A stretch of 14,537 nt of DNA from a gamma proteobacterium symbiont of Bathyaustriella thionipta (GCA_025656895.1 JAHXHF010000227.1:1-14537), one strand, 5' to 3'. Positions 5,401 to 14,375 are shown, counted from the stretch's first letter. Made by a program: numbers and translations. Notes: generated by a model from the letters alone, not told the origin.

Positions 5401-7317
5401 GTGAAAAACATAAAAACTTTCTTCTGTTTCAGTTTGTTCATCGTGCTGTTTCCCGCGCTGCTTTTTGCTGCCGAAAAGCAAAGCCAGATTACTCTGAATA
5501 TGAAAGATGCCGATATCCGCGCGCTGATCTCCACAGTGGCCGATATGACCGGCAAAAACTTTGTGGTCGATCCCCGGGTTAAGGGCAAAGTGACGGTGAT
5601 TTCATCGCAACCGGCCAACAAGAAAGATTTGTATGAAATTTTTCTCTCCATTCTGAATGTACACGGTTTCGCGGCCGTACCCTCGGGTGATGTGATCAAG
5701 ATTATGCCGGCGCAGGGCGCCAAGCAGGAAAATGTACAACTGCTGGGTGGTGACGCGCAGCTGGTGGGGGATAGCCGGGTAACCCGAATTGTGCGAGTGA
5801 ACAACATCAATGCCGCGCAACTGGCGCCCATCTTGCGTCCACTGATGCCGCAAACGGCCCATCTGGCAGCTCATGCCGACAGCAACACGCTGGTTATTTC
5901 CGATACCGCCGGTAATGCCAACCGTATGGTCGCCATCATCAAGCGTATTGATATTCAGAATAACCAGGCAGTCGAAATCGTACGTTTACGTTATGCCAAT
6001 GCCAAGGATCTGGTGCAGGTGCTGGATATGCTTACCCGCACCCAGGGGGGTGTTAATCCTATGGTAGCACCTGTGCTGCTGGCCGATGAACGCACCAACA
6101 GCATTTTGCTGGGTGGTAATCCGGCGCGGCGGCTGGAAATGCGCGCCCTTATTACCCATCTGGATACACCGGTGGAAAATGAAGGCAACACAGAAGTGAT
6201 GTACCTGAATTACGCCAAAGCCAGTGAATTGCTGGAAGTATTGACCGGTGTGGGCGAGCAGCAATTGGCTAAAGGAGCCAAGTCAGGTAAAGCCAAAGAT
6301 TTTGATATTGAAGCCGATGAAGCTACCAATGCACTGGTAATTACTGCGCCACCGGATCTGATGCGTTCCCTCAAGTCGGTGGTACGCAAACTGGATATTC
6401 GTCGCGCCCAGGTACATATAGAAGCCATTATTGCTGAAATTCGTCACAATGACGGTATTGAATTCGGTATAGAGTGGAAAACCAATCTGGCCAATCCGGG
6501 GGACGGCTTTGGCGGTAGCTCAAGCAATCCATTGCCCGGCCAGGTCAGTTCCGGGCTGGGCAGCTTTCCGGCCGCCATTGGCCAGGGTTTGAGTCTGGGT
6601 TATTTTGTGGGCGGTGACCTGCGTGCCCTGCTGAAGGCTGCCGAGGGGAATAATGATGCCAATATTCTATCCACCCCCAACCTGACCACGCTGGATAATG
6701 AAGAAGCCGCTATTCATGTCGGTCAGAATGTGCCTTTCATAACCGGCCAGTTCACCAACGGTTCTACCACACCGGATAACCCTTTCCAGACCATCGAACG
6801 TCATGACGTGGGCATCAAGCTGACGGTTACGCCACAGATTAATGAAGGCAATACGGTTCGCATGAAGATCAAGCAGGAAGTTTCCTCGGTTATTCCTGAA
6901 TCTATCGGTGTCGGCTTAAGTACCAATGAACGCACCATCGAAACCAATGTGCTGGTGGATAACGGCCAGATTCTGGTACTGGGGGGGCTGATTGATGAAA
7001 CCCTGAATGAAGCACGTTCCAGCGTACCCTTTGTGGGGGATTTGCCGCTTATCGGAGAGTTGTTTACTTCTAGAAAGACCACTGATGTTAAACAGAACCT
7101 GATGATCTTTATACAGCCTACTATTGTGCGCGACCAGCGTACAGCCGGCGTTTTGACGCAAAAAAAATATCGCTATATCCAGCAGGTTCAACTGGGTGAG
7201 CGAGATGGCGGCGTACAATTGATGCCGGACAGAAACTCTCCCGTTTTACCTGAACTGCCCCCGGTCAGAGAAATCAATCTGGGAACATCCGGCACATCCA
7301 GCCCCGCAGCGGAATGA
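5401..7317 (+). CDS. gspD: Type II secretion secretin GspD
   Basis: A 638-residue outer-membrane secretin that forms the exit channel of type II secretion. A signal peptide (1-23/24) precedes N0 (about 28-100; ITLNMKDADIRALISTVADM), N1 (about 125-185), N2 (about 190-260), N3 (about 265-335) and the secretin core (about 336-580). The core holds STPNLTTLDNEEAAIHVGQNVPF, VLVDNGQILVLGGLI, VPFVGDLPLIGELF and the final NLMIFIQPTIVRD strand. The last 60 residues are a proline-rich tail that may be the pilotin-binding S-domain region, though no pilotin gene is present. Translation starts at GTG 5401, needed to include the signal peptide, but no ribosome site is visible before it. It begins the gspD-E-F operon, overlapping gspE by 4 bases. 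Confidence 0.95.
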   Translation: MKNIKTFFCFSLFIVLFPALLFAAEKQSQITLNMKDADIRALISTVADMTGKNFVVDPRVKGKVTVISSQPANKKDLYEIFLSILNVHGFAAVPSGDVIKIMPAQGAKQENVQLLGGDAQLVGDSRVTRIVRVNNINAAQLAPILRPLMPQTAHLAAHADSNTLVISDTAGNANRMVAIIKRIDIQNNQAVEIVRLRYANAKDLVQVLDMLTRTQGGVNPMVAPVLLADERTNSILLGGNPARRLEMRALITHLDTPVENEGNTEVMYLNYAKASELLEVLTGVGEQQLAKGAKSGKAKDFDIEADEATNALVITAPPDLMRSLKSVVRKLDIRRAQVHIEAIIAEIRHNDGIEFGIEWKTNLANPGDGFGGSSSNPLPGQVSSGLGSFPAAIGQGLSLGYFVGGDLRALLKAAEGNNDANILSTPNLTTLDNEEAAIHVGQNVPFITGQFTNGSTTPDNPFQTIERHDVGIKLTVTPQINEGNTVRMKIKQEVSSVIPESIGVGLSTNERTIETNVLVDNGQILVLGGLIDETLNEARSSVPFVGDLPLIGELFTSRKTTDVKQNLMIFIQPTIVRDQRTAGVLTQKKYRYIQQVQLGERDGGVQLMPDRNSPVLPELPPVREINLGTSGTSSPAAE

Positions 7318-8798
7318 CAGAAAGCAGGGTTTTGCGCTTGCCCTATGCGTTTGCCAAACGCCAGCGGGTGCTGCTGAGCCAGGATCGGGAAGCAGGCACC
7401 GCCAGGTTGCTTTTTACCAGCGCCAGTCAGCCCGCCAGCGTGCTGGAAGCACAGCGTTTTGCCGCTTTCGGCATCCCCATGCAAAACATCAGTGAGGCCG
7501 AATTCGAGCGCCTCATCCAGCTTGAATACGGCAATAAATCCGGTGCCGCGCAGCAAATGATGGATGACTGGAGCGAGGAAATGGGGCTGGCCGATGCCGC
7601 CGATTTGCTGCCGCAGCGTGAAGATTTACTGGAAAATGCAGATGACGCGCCCATCATCCGCTTCATTAACGCGCTACTGGCGGAAGCGATCAAGGAAAAT
7701 GCTTCTGACGTGCATGTGGAGCCCTATGAAAACCGCATGGTTATTCGCCTGCGCATAGACGGTGTTCTGCGTGAAATTCTGCAGCCGGAACGCGCTATTG
7801 CGCCGCTGGTTATTTCGCGCATCAAGGTCATGGCAAAACTGGATATTGCCGAAAAACGCCTGCCGCAGGATGGCCGCATGTCGCTGCGCATTGCCGGTCG
7901 CTCGGTTGATGTGCGCGTATCCACCCTGCCGGCCGGCAACAGCGAAAGGGTGGTGCTGCGGCTGCTGGACAAACAGGCCGGGCGCCTGCAACTGCAACAA
8001 ATCGGTATGGATGCGGATACCCTGAAGCAGTTGCAGAAACTGATTAGCCAACCACATGGTATTTTACTGGTTACCGGCCCGACCGGATCTGGCAAAACCA
8101 CCACCTTGTACGGTGTGCTGAACGAATTAAATGATCGCCAGCGCAATATCATGACGGTGGAAGATCCAATTGAATACTATATAGACGGCATTGCCCAGAC
8201 CCAGGTAAACAGCAAGGTGGAACTGACCTTTGCGCGCGGACTGCGTGCCATATTGCGACAGGACCCGGATATTGTCATGGTTGGCGAAATTCGTGATCTG
8301 GAAACCGCAGAAATTGCGGTGCAGGCCAGTCTTACCGGTCATCTGGTATTCTCCACCCTGCACACCAATACGGCCGCAGGAGCCATGACGCGTCTGCGTG
8401 ATATGGGCGTTGAGCCTTTTCTGCTGTCTTCCAGTTTGATCGGGGTACTGGCGCAACGCCTGATTCGCCTGTTATGTCCGGCCTGTAAAACACCTTATAG
8501 CGCTTCAGCGGCCGACCTGGAAAAACTCGGGCTGCCGGCTGATACCGAACAAACGCTCTATCAACCGGTGGGCTGTGAGGAATGCAACCAGCTGGGCTAT
8601 CGCGGGCGGCAGGGCTTGTTTGAACTGATCCGCATAGACGAACAGCAACGCGAATACATTCACGCCGGAGCCAGCGAACACGACATGCAGCGCCACGCGC
8701 GTAAATCTACGCAAAGCCTGTTTGCCTCCGGTCGTCAGGCTGTCACAGAGGGGCGCACCAGCCTGCAGGAAATGCTGCGTGTAACGCAGCATGGATAG
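7314..8798 (+). CDS. gspE: Type II secretion assembly ATPase GspE
   Basis: A 494-residue cytoplasmic hexameric ATPase that drives pseudopilus assembly. An N-terminal GspE/PilB domain (about 1-105) is followed by the two-lobed core. The P-loop is GPTGSGKT at 255-262, the Asp box NIMTVEDPIEYY follows, Walker B is DIVMVGEIRD at 319-328, and the His box is TGHLVFSTLHTNTA. Two cysteine pairs (C388/C391 and C421/C424) form the zinc-binding motif typical of GspE. The length is normal for the family. The ATG overlaps the gspD stop as ATGA, so translation is coupled. PilB-type pilus ATPases are the close alternative, but the adjacent secretin and the gspD-E-F order support GspE. Confidence 0.95.
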   Translation: MTESRVLRLPYAFAKRQRVLLSQDREAGTARLLFTSASQPASVLEAQRFAAFGIPMQNISEAEFERLIQLEYGNKSGAAQQMMDDWSEEMGLADAADLLPQREDLLENADDAPIIRFINALLAEAIKENASDVHVEPYENRMVIRLRIDGVLREILQPERAIAPLVISRIKVMAKLDIAEKRLPQDGRMSLRIAGRSVDVRVSTLPAGNSERVVLRLLDKQAGRLQLQQIGMDADTLKQLQKLISQPHGILLVTGPTGSGKTTTLYGVLNELNDRQRNIMTVEDPIEYYIDGIAQTQVNSKVELTFARGLRAILRQDPDIVMVGEIRDLETAEIAVQASLTGHLVFSTLHTNTAAGAMTRLRDMGVEPFLLSSSLIGVLAQRLIRLLCPACKTPYSASAADLEKLGLPADTEQTLYQPVGCEECNQLGYRGRQGLFELIRIDEQQREYIHAGASEHDMQRHARKSTQSLFASGRQAVTEGRTSLQEMLRVTQHG

Positions 8799-8801
8799 CC
8801 C

Positions 8802-10013
8802 ATGCCGGCATACGATTATGTGGCTCTGGATCAGGCCGGTAATAAACACAAAGGTATTCTGGAAGGCGATGGTGAACGTCATATTCGCCAGCTTTTACGC
8901 GAGCAGTCGCTCATACCGCTGCAAGTGCAGGCCATTAGCGACATGGCCAACAGCCAGCAGGGGCGGCGCTTTATCAGCCGTATTTCGGCCACCGACCTGG
9001 CGATTGCCACCCGCCAGCTGGCTACGCTGCTGCATTCTGCCGTACCTCTGGAACAATCACTGGGCGCGGTAGCCGAGCAATCTGAACAGAAACAACTGCA
9101 ACAGGTTTTTTCAGCCCTGCGTTCACTGGTGCGTGAAGGCCAGACCCTGGCCGATGCCATGTGCCAATACCCGCAGGTTTTTCCCGACTTGTACCGCGCC
9201 ACCATCATGGCCGGTGAAGCCGCCGGCAAGCTGGATTTTGTACTGGAAGAACTGGCTGAATTTACCGAAGCACGTGCCGAGCTGCAACGCAATATGCGTC
9301 TGGCGCTGGTTTATCCCTTGTTGCTCAGTTTTGTTTCGCTGCTGATCGTGGTCGGACTGCTGGTATATGTGGTGCCGGAGATTGTACGGGTGTTTGAAAA
9401 CAGCGAGCAAAGCCTGTCCTTACTGACCCTGGTCATGATCGCGGCAAGTGATTTTTTGCGCCACTACGGGGTCTATCTGCTGGCTTTTTTGGCACTGCTG
9501 ATGCTGGGCTGGCGGCGGCTGCGCTCTGTGCCCAAAGTAAAACAGTTTATGGATGATATGCAATTGCATATACCGCTGGTCAGCCGTCTGGTTAAGGGGC
9601 AGAACGCGGCACGTTTTACCCGCACTTTAAGTATTCTGGTGCGTTCCGGCGTACCTTTGCTGGAAGCCCTCAAGCTGGCCTCGGAAGTGGTGAGTAACTC
9701 ACGCATGCGTCAGGTGGTAACACAGGCTAGCGAGCGTGTGCGTGAAGGCGGCAACCTGAGCGAAGGGCTGGCCAAGGACAAGTTGTTTCCCCCCATAACC
9801 GTGCATTTGATTGCCAGTGGTGAAGCCAGCGGTAATCTGGATACCATGCTGGAAAAAGTGGCGCAACATCAGGAAAATGAAATGAACGCCACCACCCAGA
9901 CTCTGGTGAGTCTGTTTGAACCCGCCATGATTTTGCTCATGGGGGTGTTTGTACTGCTGATTGTGCTGGCCGTTTTAATGCCGGTGTTCGAAATGACCTC
10001 TTTGATTCAATAG
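8802..10013 (+). CDS. gspF: Type II secretion inner-membrane platform GspF
   Basis: A 403-residue polytopic inner-membrane protein of the GspF/PilC family, the platform that contacts the GspE ATPase. The N-terminal MPAYDYVALDQAGNKHKGIL is characteristic. Two T2SSF cytoplasmic domains (about 65-190 and 270-390) each have the ATRQLATLLHSAVPLEQSL / TRTLSILVRSGVPLLEAL signature and a conserved GEA(A/S)G. Membrane helices lie at about 170-195, 218-237 and 374-396. The ATG is 3 bp after the gspE stop. It is the last gene of the block: no gspG or other pseudopilin follows, and the next gene, nrdA, is 254 bp away and unrelated. Confidence 0.95.
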   Translation: MPAYDYVALDQAGNKHKGILEGDGERHIRQLLREQSLIPLQVQAISDMANSQQGRRFISRISATDLAIATRQLATLLHSAVPLEQSLGAVAEQSEQKQLQQVFSALRSLVREGQTLADAMCQYPQVFPDLYRATIMAGEAAGKLDFVLEELAEFTEARAELQRNMRLALVYPLLLSFVSLLIVVGLLVYVVPEIVRVFENSEQSLSLLTLVMIAASDFLRHYGVYLLAFLALLMLGWRRLRSVPKVKQFMDDMQLHIPLVSRLVKGQNAARFTRTLSILVRSGVPLLEALKLASEVVSNSRMRQVVTQASERVREGGNLSEGLAKDKLFPPITVHLIASGEASGNLDTMLEKVAQHQENEMNATTQTLVSLFEPAMILLMGVFVLLIVLAVLMPVFEMTSLIQ

Positions 10014-10123
10014 CGCACCACAAGAGCCGCTTCCCGCGTTTTTTTCAGGCGCAACACCTTACCCACCGCAGAACCGGCGTACAAGCCTTGTTGCGTCTGC
10101 TATATCAGTATTTCCTCATTGAT

Positions 10124-10132
10124 TTATCCACA
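10124..10132 (+). promoter_or_regulatory. DnaA box upstream of nrdA
   Basis: TTATCCACA is a perfect match to the strong DnaA box consensus. It lies about 57 bp upstream of the -35 hexamer of the candidate nrdA promoter. DnaA is known to regulate nrdAB in E. coli, so the position is meaningful. Only one box is seen. Confidence 0.6.
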
Positions 10133-10172
10133 GCTCATGCACAGTTTGGGCAGGGCTTATGCTTCCAGATAT

Positions 10173-10188
10173 ACACAACATATTGTAG
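10173..10188 (+). promoter_or_regulatory. NrdR box 1
   Basis: ACACAACATATTGTAG matches the NrdR box consensus (ACACWATATATWGTGT) at 13 of 16 positions. It lies just before the candidate -35 of nrdA. NrdR is the ATP-cone repressor of ribonucleotide reductase genes. Confidence 0.65.
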
Positions 10189-10218
10189 TTGACGCCTCAT
10201 AGTCATCATACATATAGT
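10189..10218 (+). promoter_or_regulatory. nrdA promoter (sigma70-like)
   Basis: TTGACG at 10189-10194 and TATAGT at 10213-10218 are separated by 18 bp, a good sigma70 promoter. It sits between the two NrdR boxes, with the second overlapping the -10, as expected for repression. Transcription would start near 10225, leaving a leader of about 43 bases. Confidence 0.6.
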
Positions 10219-10220
10219 AT
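10205..10220 (+). promoter_or_regulatory. NrdR box 2
   Basis: ATCATACATATAGTAT matches the NrdR consensus less well (about 11 of 16), but starts exactly 32 bp after box 1. NrdR boxes are normally found in pairs about 31-32 bp apart. The match covers the -10 hexamer. Confidence 0.5.
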
Positions 10221-10267
10221 CACCAGGCATAGAACAATGATTTGACCAATCCCGATGGAGGAATAAA

Positions 10268-13135
10268 ATGAGCAGCCAGGCCACAACCCAAGACGTTAGC
10301 GAAAGCAGCAGCATACCCATGGCCGTCAGCGCCACCGGCGAAGCCGAAACACAGACCGGCAGCAACAGCGGACTGCACGTGATCCGCCGTAACGGCAAAA
10401 TGACCAGCTTTGATGCCAGCAAAATTGCGGTTGCCATGACCAAGGCTTTTCTGGCGGTAGAAGGGGGCAATGCGGCCGCTTCCGCACGCATACATGACAG
10501 TGTGCAGACTATGACTGACATGGTCGCACAAGCGTTGCTGCGACGTAATGCCGAAGGCGGCACGGTTCATATTGAAGACATTCAGGATCAGGTTGAACTG
10601 GCGCTGATGCGTAATGGCGAACAAAAAATAGCCCGCGCCTATGTTCTTTATCGGGAAGAACGCAGCCGCCAGCGGGCCGAAGAACGGCAACAGAAACGCC
10701 AGCAGGGTGAAGCGGAAGAAGAACATCTGGTCAATATCACCAGCGCCGATGGCACGCTCAAGCCACTGGATGTAGCACGCCTGCGCGCACTGGTGGAAGA
10801 AGCCTGCAGCGGCCTGCAGGGAGTGGACGCGCAGGAGATTATACAAAGCACCTGCCGTAATCTGTTTGAAGGCGTGAAAGAGACCGATGTCAGCCAGTCA
10901 CTGGTTATGAGTGCGCGCACCCTGATTGAAAAAGAGCCCAATTATTCCCATGTTGCCGCGCGTCTGTTGCTGGATGTAATGCGCCGGGATGCCTTGTCAT
11001 TTCTTGATCTGGAAGTGGCCGTCAGCACCCAGGCCGACATGAGCGAAGCCTATGCCGATTATTTCAGCGCCTACATTCAGCGCGCGGTGGAACTGGAATT
11101 GCTGGACCCGCGCCTGAATGAATACGACCTGCACAAACTCACCGCCGCTCTGCAACCGCAGCGTGATTTGCAGTTCAATTATCTGGGCTTGCAAACCCTG
11201 TTTGACCGTTACTTCATTCACAGTGAAGACGGCATGCGCTTTGAACTGCCGCAGGCCTTTTTCATGCGCGTGGCGATGGGGCTGGCGATTAATGAAATAG
11301 ACCGCGAAGCACGCACCATCGAATTCTATAATCTGCTTTCCAGTTTTGATTTCATGAGCTCCACGCCCACCCTGTTTAACTCCGGCACCTTGCGTCCGCA
11401 GTTATCCAGTTGCTACCTTACCAGCGTACCCGACCATCTGGACGGCATTTATTCAGCGGTCAAAGACAACGCTATGCTGTCCAAGTTTGCCGGCGGCCTG
11501 GGTAATGACTGGACGCGGGTACGCGGCATGGGTTCACACATCAAAGGCACCAATGGCAAGTCCCAGGGGGTTATTCCTTTTCTGAAAGTGGCGAACGACA
11601 CCGCTGTGGCGGTTAATCAGGGCGGCAAACGCAAGGGCGCGGTTTGCGCCTATCTGGAAAGCTGGCACATCGATATAGAAGACTTTCTGGAACTGCGCAA
11701 AAACACCGGTGACGAACGCCGCCGCACGCATGACATGAATACCGCCAACTGGATTCCCGACCTGTTTATGAAGCGGGTACTGGAAGATGCGGAATGGACC
11801 TTGTTCAGCCCCAATGAAGCCACCGACCTGCACGATTTGTGCGGAGAAGCTTTCGAAAAGGCTTACATCGGCTACGAACAAAAAGCGCGCCGCGGAGAAA
11901 TGAAAATCTCGCGCACACTCAAAGCGCAGGACTTATGGCGCAAAATGCTGGGCATGCTTTTTGAAACAGGCCACCCCTGGATTACCTTCAAAGACCCCTG
12001 TAATCTGCGTTCCCCGCAACAGCATATCGGCACCGTACACAGCTCTAATCTGTGTACCGAAATTACCCTGAACACTTCAGACAGTGAAATTGCGGTCTGC
12101 AATCTGGGTTCGGTCAATCTGCCGGCGCATATCAAAGATCAGAAACTGGATATGGCCAAGCTGGAAAAAACCATCTCCACCGCCATGCGTATGCTGGATA
12201 ACGTCATCGACTACAACTATTACAGCGTTCCTCAGGCGCGTCGCTCCAATCTCCGGCATCGTCCGGTGGGGCTGGGCATTATGGGCTTTCAGGATGCTCT
12301 TTATCAGCAGCGCCTGCCGTATGCGAGTATGGAGGCGGTCGAGTTCGCGGATCGTTCCATGGAAGCAGTCAGCTATTTTGCCATCAAGGCTTCTACCGAT
12401 CTGGCGGAAGAACGCGGCAGCTATTCCAGCTTTCAGGGTTCTTTGTGGAGCCAGGGCATACTGCCGATCGATTCCATCCAGCTGCTGGCCGAACAGCGTG
12501 GTGATTATCTGCAACAGGACACTTCACAAACCCTGGCATGGGACGAACTGCGTGAGCGTGTCAAAACGGTGGGTATGCGCAATTCCAACACCATGGCTAT
12601 TGCCCCCACCGCCACCATTTCCAATATTTGCGGTGTCAGCCAGTCGGTAGAACCTACTTATCAGAACCTGTACGTCAAATCCAATTTGTCGGGTGAATTC
12701 ACCGTGGTCAATCCTTATCTGGTGCATGATCTGAAAGCACAGGCCCTGTGGGATGACGTGATGGTGAACGACCTGAAATATTACGATGGCAGTCTGCACC
12801 CGCTGGACCGTGTGCCGGCTGAATTACGCGAGCTGTATTCATCCGCCTTCGAGATTGACCCGCGCTGGCTGGTGGAAGCCGCCTCACGCCGGCAGAAATG
12901 GCTGGATCAGGCGCAGTCACTGAACCTGTACATGGCCGAACCTTCCGGAAAAAAACTGGATAATTTATACAAACTGGCCTGGGCGCGTGGCCTGAAAACC
13001 ACCTATTACCTGCGCTCTATCGGCGCCACCGCCGCCGAAAAAAGCAGTGGCGGGCCGGATGAAGGCGAAGTAAAAGCCGCCGAAGCCCCCAAAGTGTGCT
13101 CCATTCTTGACCCGGATTGCGAGGCCTGCCAATGA
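10268..13135 (+). CDS. nrdA: Class I ribonucleotide reductase alpha subunit NrdA
   Basis: A 955-residue catalytic subunit that reduces ribonucleoside diphosphates to deoxyribonucleotides. It has two ATP-cones (about 37-135 and 155-245), as in Pseudomonas aeruginosa NrdA, rather than the single cone of E. coli. The active-site cysteines are C382 (QLSSCYLT), C596 (SSNLCTEITLN, with E598) and C611 (EIAVCNLGSVNL). The radical-transfer tyrosine pair is Y913-Y914 (TTYYLRS). The C-terminus CSILDPDCEACQ carries the redox-active cysteines that pass electrons from thioredoxin or glutaredoxin. GGAGGA at 10257-10262 precedes the ATG. A short Ala/Ser/Glu-rich head precedes the first cone. nrdB follows after 40 bp. 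Confidence 0.97.
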   Translation: MSSQATTQDVSESSSIPMAVSATGEAETQTGSNSGLHVIRRNGKMTSFDASKIAVAMTKAFLAVEGGNAAASARIHDSVQTMTDMVAQALLRRNAEGGTVHIEDIQDQVELALMRNGEQKIARAYVLYREERSRQRAEERQQKRQQGEAEEEHLVNITSADGTLKPLDVARLRALVEEACSGLQGVDAQEIIQSTCRNLFEGVKETDVSQSLVMSARTLIEKEPNYSHVAARLLLDVMRRDALSFLDLEVAVSTQADMSEAYADYFSAYIQRAVELELLDPRLNEYDLHKLTAALQPQRDLQFNYLGLQTLFDRYFIHSEDGMRFELPQAFFMRVAMGLAINEIDREARTIEFYNLLSSFDFMSSTPTLFNSGTLRPQLSSCYLTSVPDHLDGIYSAVKDNAMLSKFAGGLGNDWTRVRGMGSHIKGTNGKSQGVIPFLKVANDTAVAVNQGGKRKGAVCAYLESWHIDIEDFLELRKNTGDERRRTHDMNTANWIPDLFMKRVLEDAEWTLFSPNEATDLHDLCGEAFEKAYIGYEQKARRGEMKISRTLKAQDLWRKMLGMLFETGHPWITFKDPCNLRSPQQHIGTVHSSNLCTEITLNTSDSEIAVCNLGSVNLPAHIKDQKLDMAKLEKTISTAMRMLDNVIDYNYYSVPQARRSNLRHRPVGLGIMGFQDALYQQRLPYASMEAVEFADRSMEAVSYFAIKASTDLAEERGSYSSFQGSLWSQGILPIDSIQLLAEQRGDYLQQDTSQTLAWDELRERVKTVGMRNSNTMAIAPTATISNICGVSQSVEPTYQNLYVKSNLSGEFTVVNPYLVHDLKAQALWDDVMVNDLKYYDGSLHPLDRVPAELRELYSSAFEIDPRWLVEAASRRQKWLDQAQSLNLYMAEPSGKKLDNLYKLAWARGLKTTYYLRSIGATAAEKSSGGPDEGEVKAAEAPKVCSILDPDCEACQ

Positions 13136-13163
13136 AAGCGTCTATCTTTCCGCCGGAAATAAA

Positions 13164-13170
13164 CGGAGGT
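13164..13170 (+). promoter_or_regulatory. Ribosome binding site that sets the nrdB start
   Basis: GGAGGTG lies shortly before the ATG at 13176. It favours that start over in-frame upstream positions as far back as 13107, which fall inside the end of nrdA. Confidence 0.7.
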
Positions 13171-13175
13171 GCAAC

Positions 13176-14315
13176 ATGTTGAACTGGGAAGATCCTTTTA
13201 CCGCCGCGGCACCCGCCGCCAAAGCGCATGAAGCGCCGCAAGCAGCCGATGTGGCCAGTGAAGCGGAAGCCGGAAGCGCAGGCAGCCATGCGCCGGAACC
13301 TGTTCTGAACGTAGAGCCGGTCAATCCGGATGACAAGCGCGTCGTCAATGGCATGACCGACATCAACCAGCTGGCACCCTTCAAATACCCGTGGGCGTGG
13401 GACTATTTTCTGAATGCCAACAAAAATCACTGGACACCGCTGGACATCAACATGTCGCAGGACGTGCATGATTATCATCACAATCTGACACTGGAAGAAC
13501 GCCACGTATATACCAATGTGCTGTCCTATCTCACCACTTCCGATATTCTGGCCATGCGCAACATCGGCCTGGCGGTGATGGAAAAAATGACCGCGCCGGA
13601 ACTGCAAATCTACCAGGCACGGCAGGTCTATGAAGAATCGCTGCACACCTGGACCTATCAGCACTGCATCGAAACCATAGGTCTGGATCAGAGCGAAATC
13701 TACAACCGCTATCGGGTGGTGCCCGCCATAAACAACAAAATCCAGATTGCCAACCGGCGGCTGGACACCGTGCTACGTTCCGACATCAACCTGCACAACC
13801 GGGATGATCTGGAAAACTTCCTCATGGCCTACATCTTTTTCGCCGGAATTTTTGAAGGCTGCTGGTTCTACAACGGCTTCAGCCCCATCTTCGCCCTGCA
13901 ACGCCGGGGCCTGATGAAAGGCACCGCCGAACAACTGCAATACATTATGCGAGATGAAGTGTTGCACGCATCCTTCGGCATTCGTGTTGCCAAACAAATT
14001 ATGATTGAAGAAAACATAACGCCAGACCCCAAAGCCATGAAAGACATGTGGGAAGAAGCCGAAGCCGCCGAGCAGGGCTACGCCAACTACATTCTGCGTG
14101 ACCCCATACTGGGCTACTCGGCACAAGACCATTCCGAACAGTTCCGCTACATCGCCAACCGCCGCGCCAACAAACTGGGCCTGGAAGAACCCTATCCAGG
14201 CGCAGAAAATGCACTGCCCTGGTTAGATGAACAAGCCAACCTGAGAAAAGAGAAAAACTTCTTTGAAACACGGGTTACCGAATATCAGACGGGTGGGGCG
14301 CTGAATTGGGATTGA
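13176..14315 (+). CDS. nrdB: Class I ribonucleotide reductase beta subunit NrdB
   Basis: A 379-residue ferritin-like subunit that holds the dimetal centre and the stable radical. Ligands line up with E. coli R2: D123 (TTSDIL), E154 and H157 (EESLH), E227 (IFEGCWFY), and E261 and H264 (RDEVLH). Y161, four residues after H157, is at the radical-tyrosine position, so this is a tyrosyl-radical enzyme and not the Phe-bearing class Ic type. The C-terminal peptide ETRVTEYQTGGALNWD is the tail that docks onto NrdA and contains the radical-transfer Tyr. Residues about 8-47 are a low-complexity Ala/Glu-rich extension before the conserved DDKRVVNGMTDINQL. The start ATG LNWEDPF has a strong ribosome site. 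It is cotranscribed with nrdA. Confidence 0.96.
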   Translation: MLNWEDPFTAAAPAAKAHEAPQAADVASEAEAGSAGSHAPEPVLNVEPVNPDDKRVVNGMTDINQLAPFKYPWAWDYFLNANKNHWTPLDINMSQDVHDYHHNLTLEERHVYTNVLSYLTTSDILAMRNIGLAVMEKMTAPELQIYQARQVYEESLHTWTYQHCIETIGLDQSEIYNRYRVVPAINNKIQIANRRLDTVLRSDINLHNRDDLENFLMAYIFFAGIFEGCWFYNGFSPIFALQRRGLMKGTAEQLQYIMRDEVLHASFGIRVAKQIMIEENITPDPKAMKDMWEEAEAAEQGYANYILRDPILGYSAQDHSEQFRYIANRRANKLGLEEPYPGAENALPWLDEQANLRKEKNFFETRVTEYQTGGALNWD

Positions 14316-14325
14316 TTGCAGGTTA

Positions 14326-14375
14326 TAGGATGTTGGGGTACTAGGCAGCATGCTGTCTAGTGCTCTATTATCCTA
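14326..14375. terminator. Nested palindrome after nrdB
   Basis: The segment 14340-14361 is an 11+11 palindrome with no spacer, with one pair that would be a G-U wobble in RNA. It is flanked by TAGGAT at 14326-14331 and ATCCTA at 14370-14375, which form an outer 6-bp stem. It begins about 10 bases after the nrdB stop. No T-run follows, so it may be a 3'-end structure, a terminator of the non-T-tract kind, or a protein site. Confidence 0.4.

Noticed and set aside
7724..8152. 142-residue antisense frame in gspE (and similar long antisense frames in gspE, nrdA and nrdB)
   Set aside because: These mirror the codon pattern of strongly conserved genes and have no domain, ribosome site or independent spacing.
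10014..10045. Intrinsic terminator after gspF at the seven-T run
   Set aside because: The T-run at 10039-10045 is real, but I could not find a stable hairpin directly before it.
13107..13175. Upstream start for nrdB at 13107
   Set aside because: It would lie inside the last codons of nrdA, has no ribosome site and the protein is complete from 13176, which has GGAGGTG before it.
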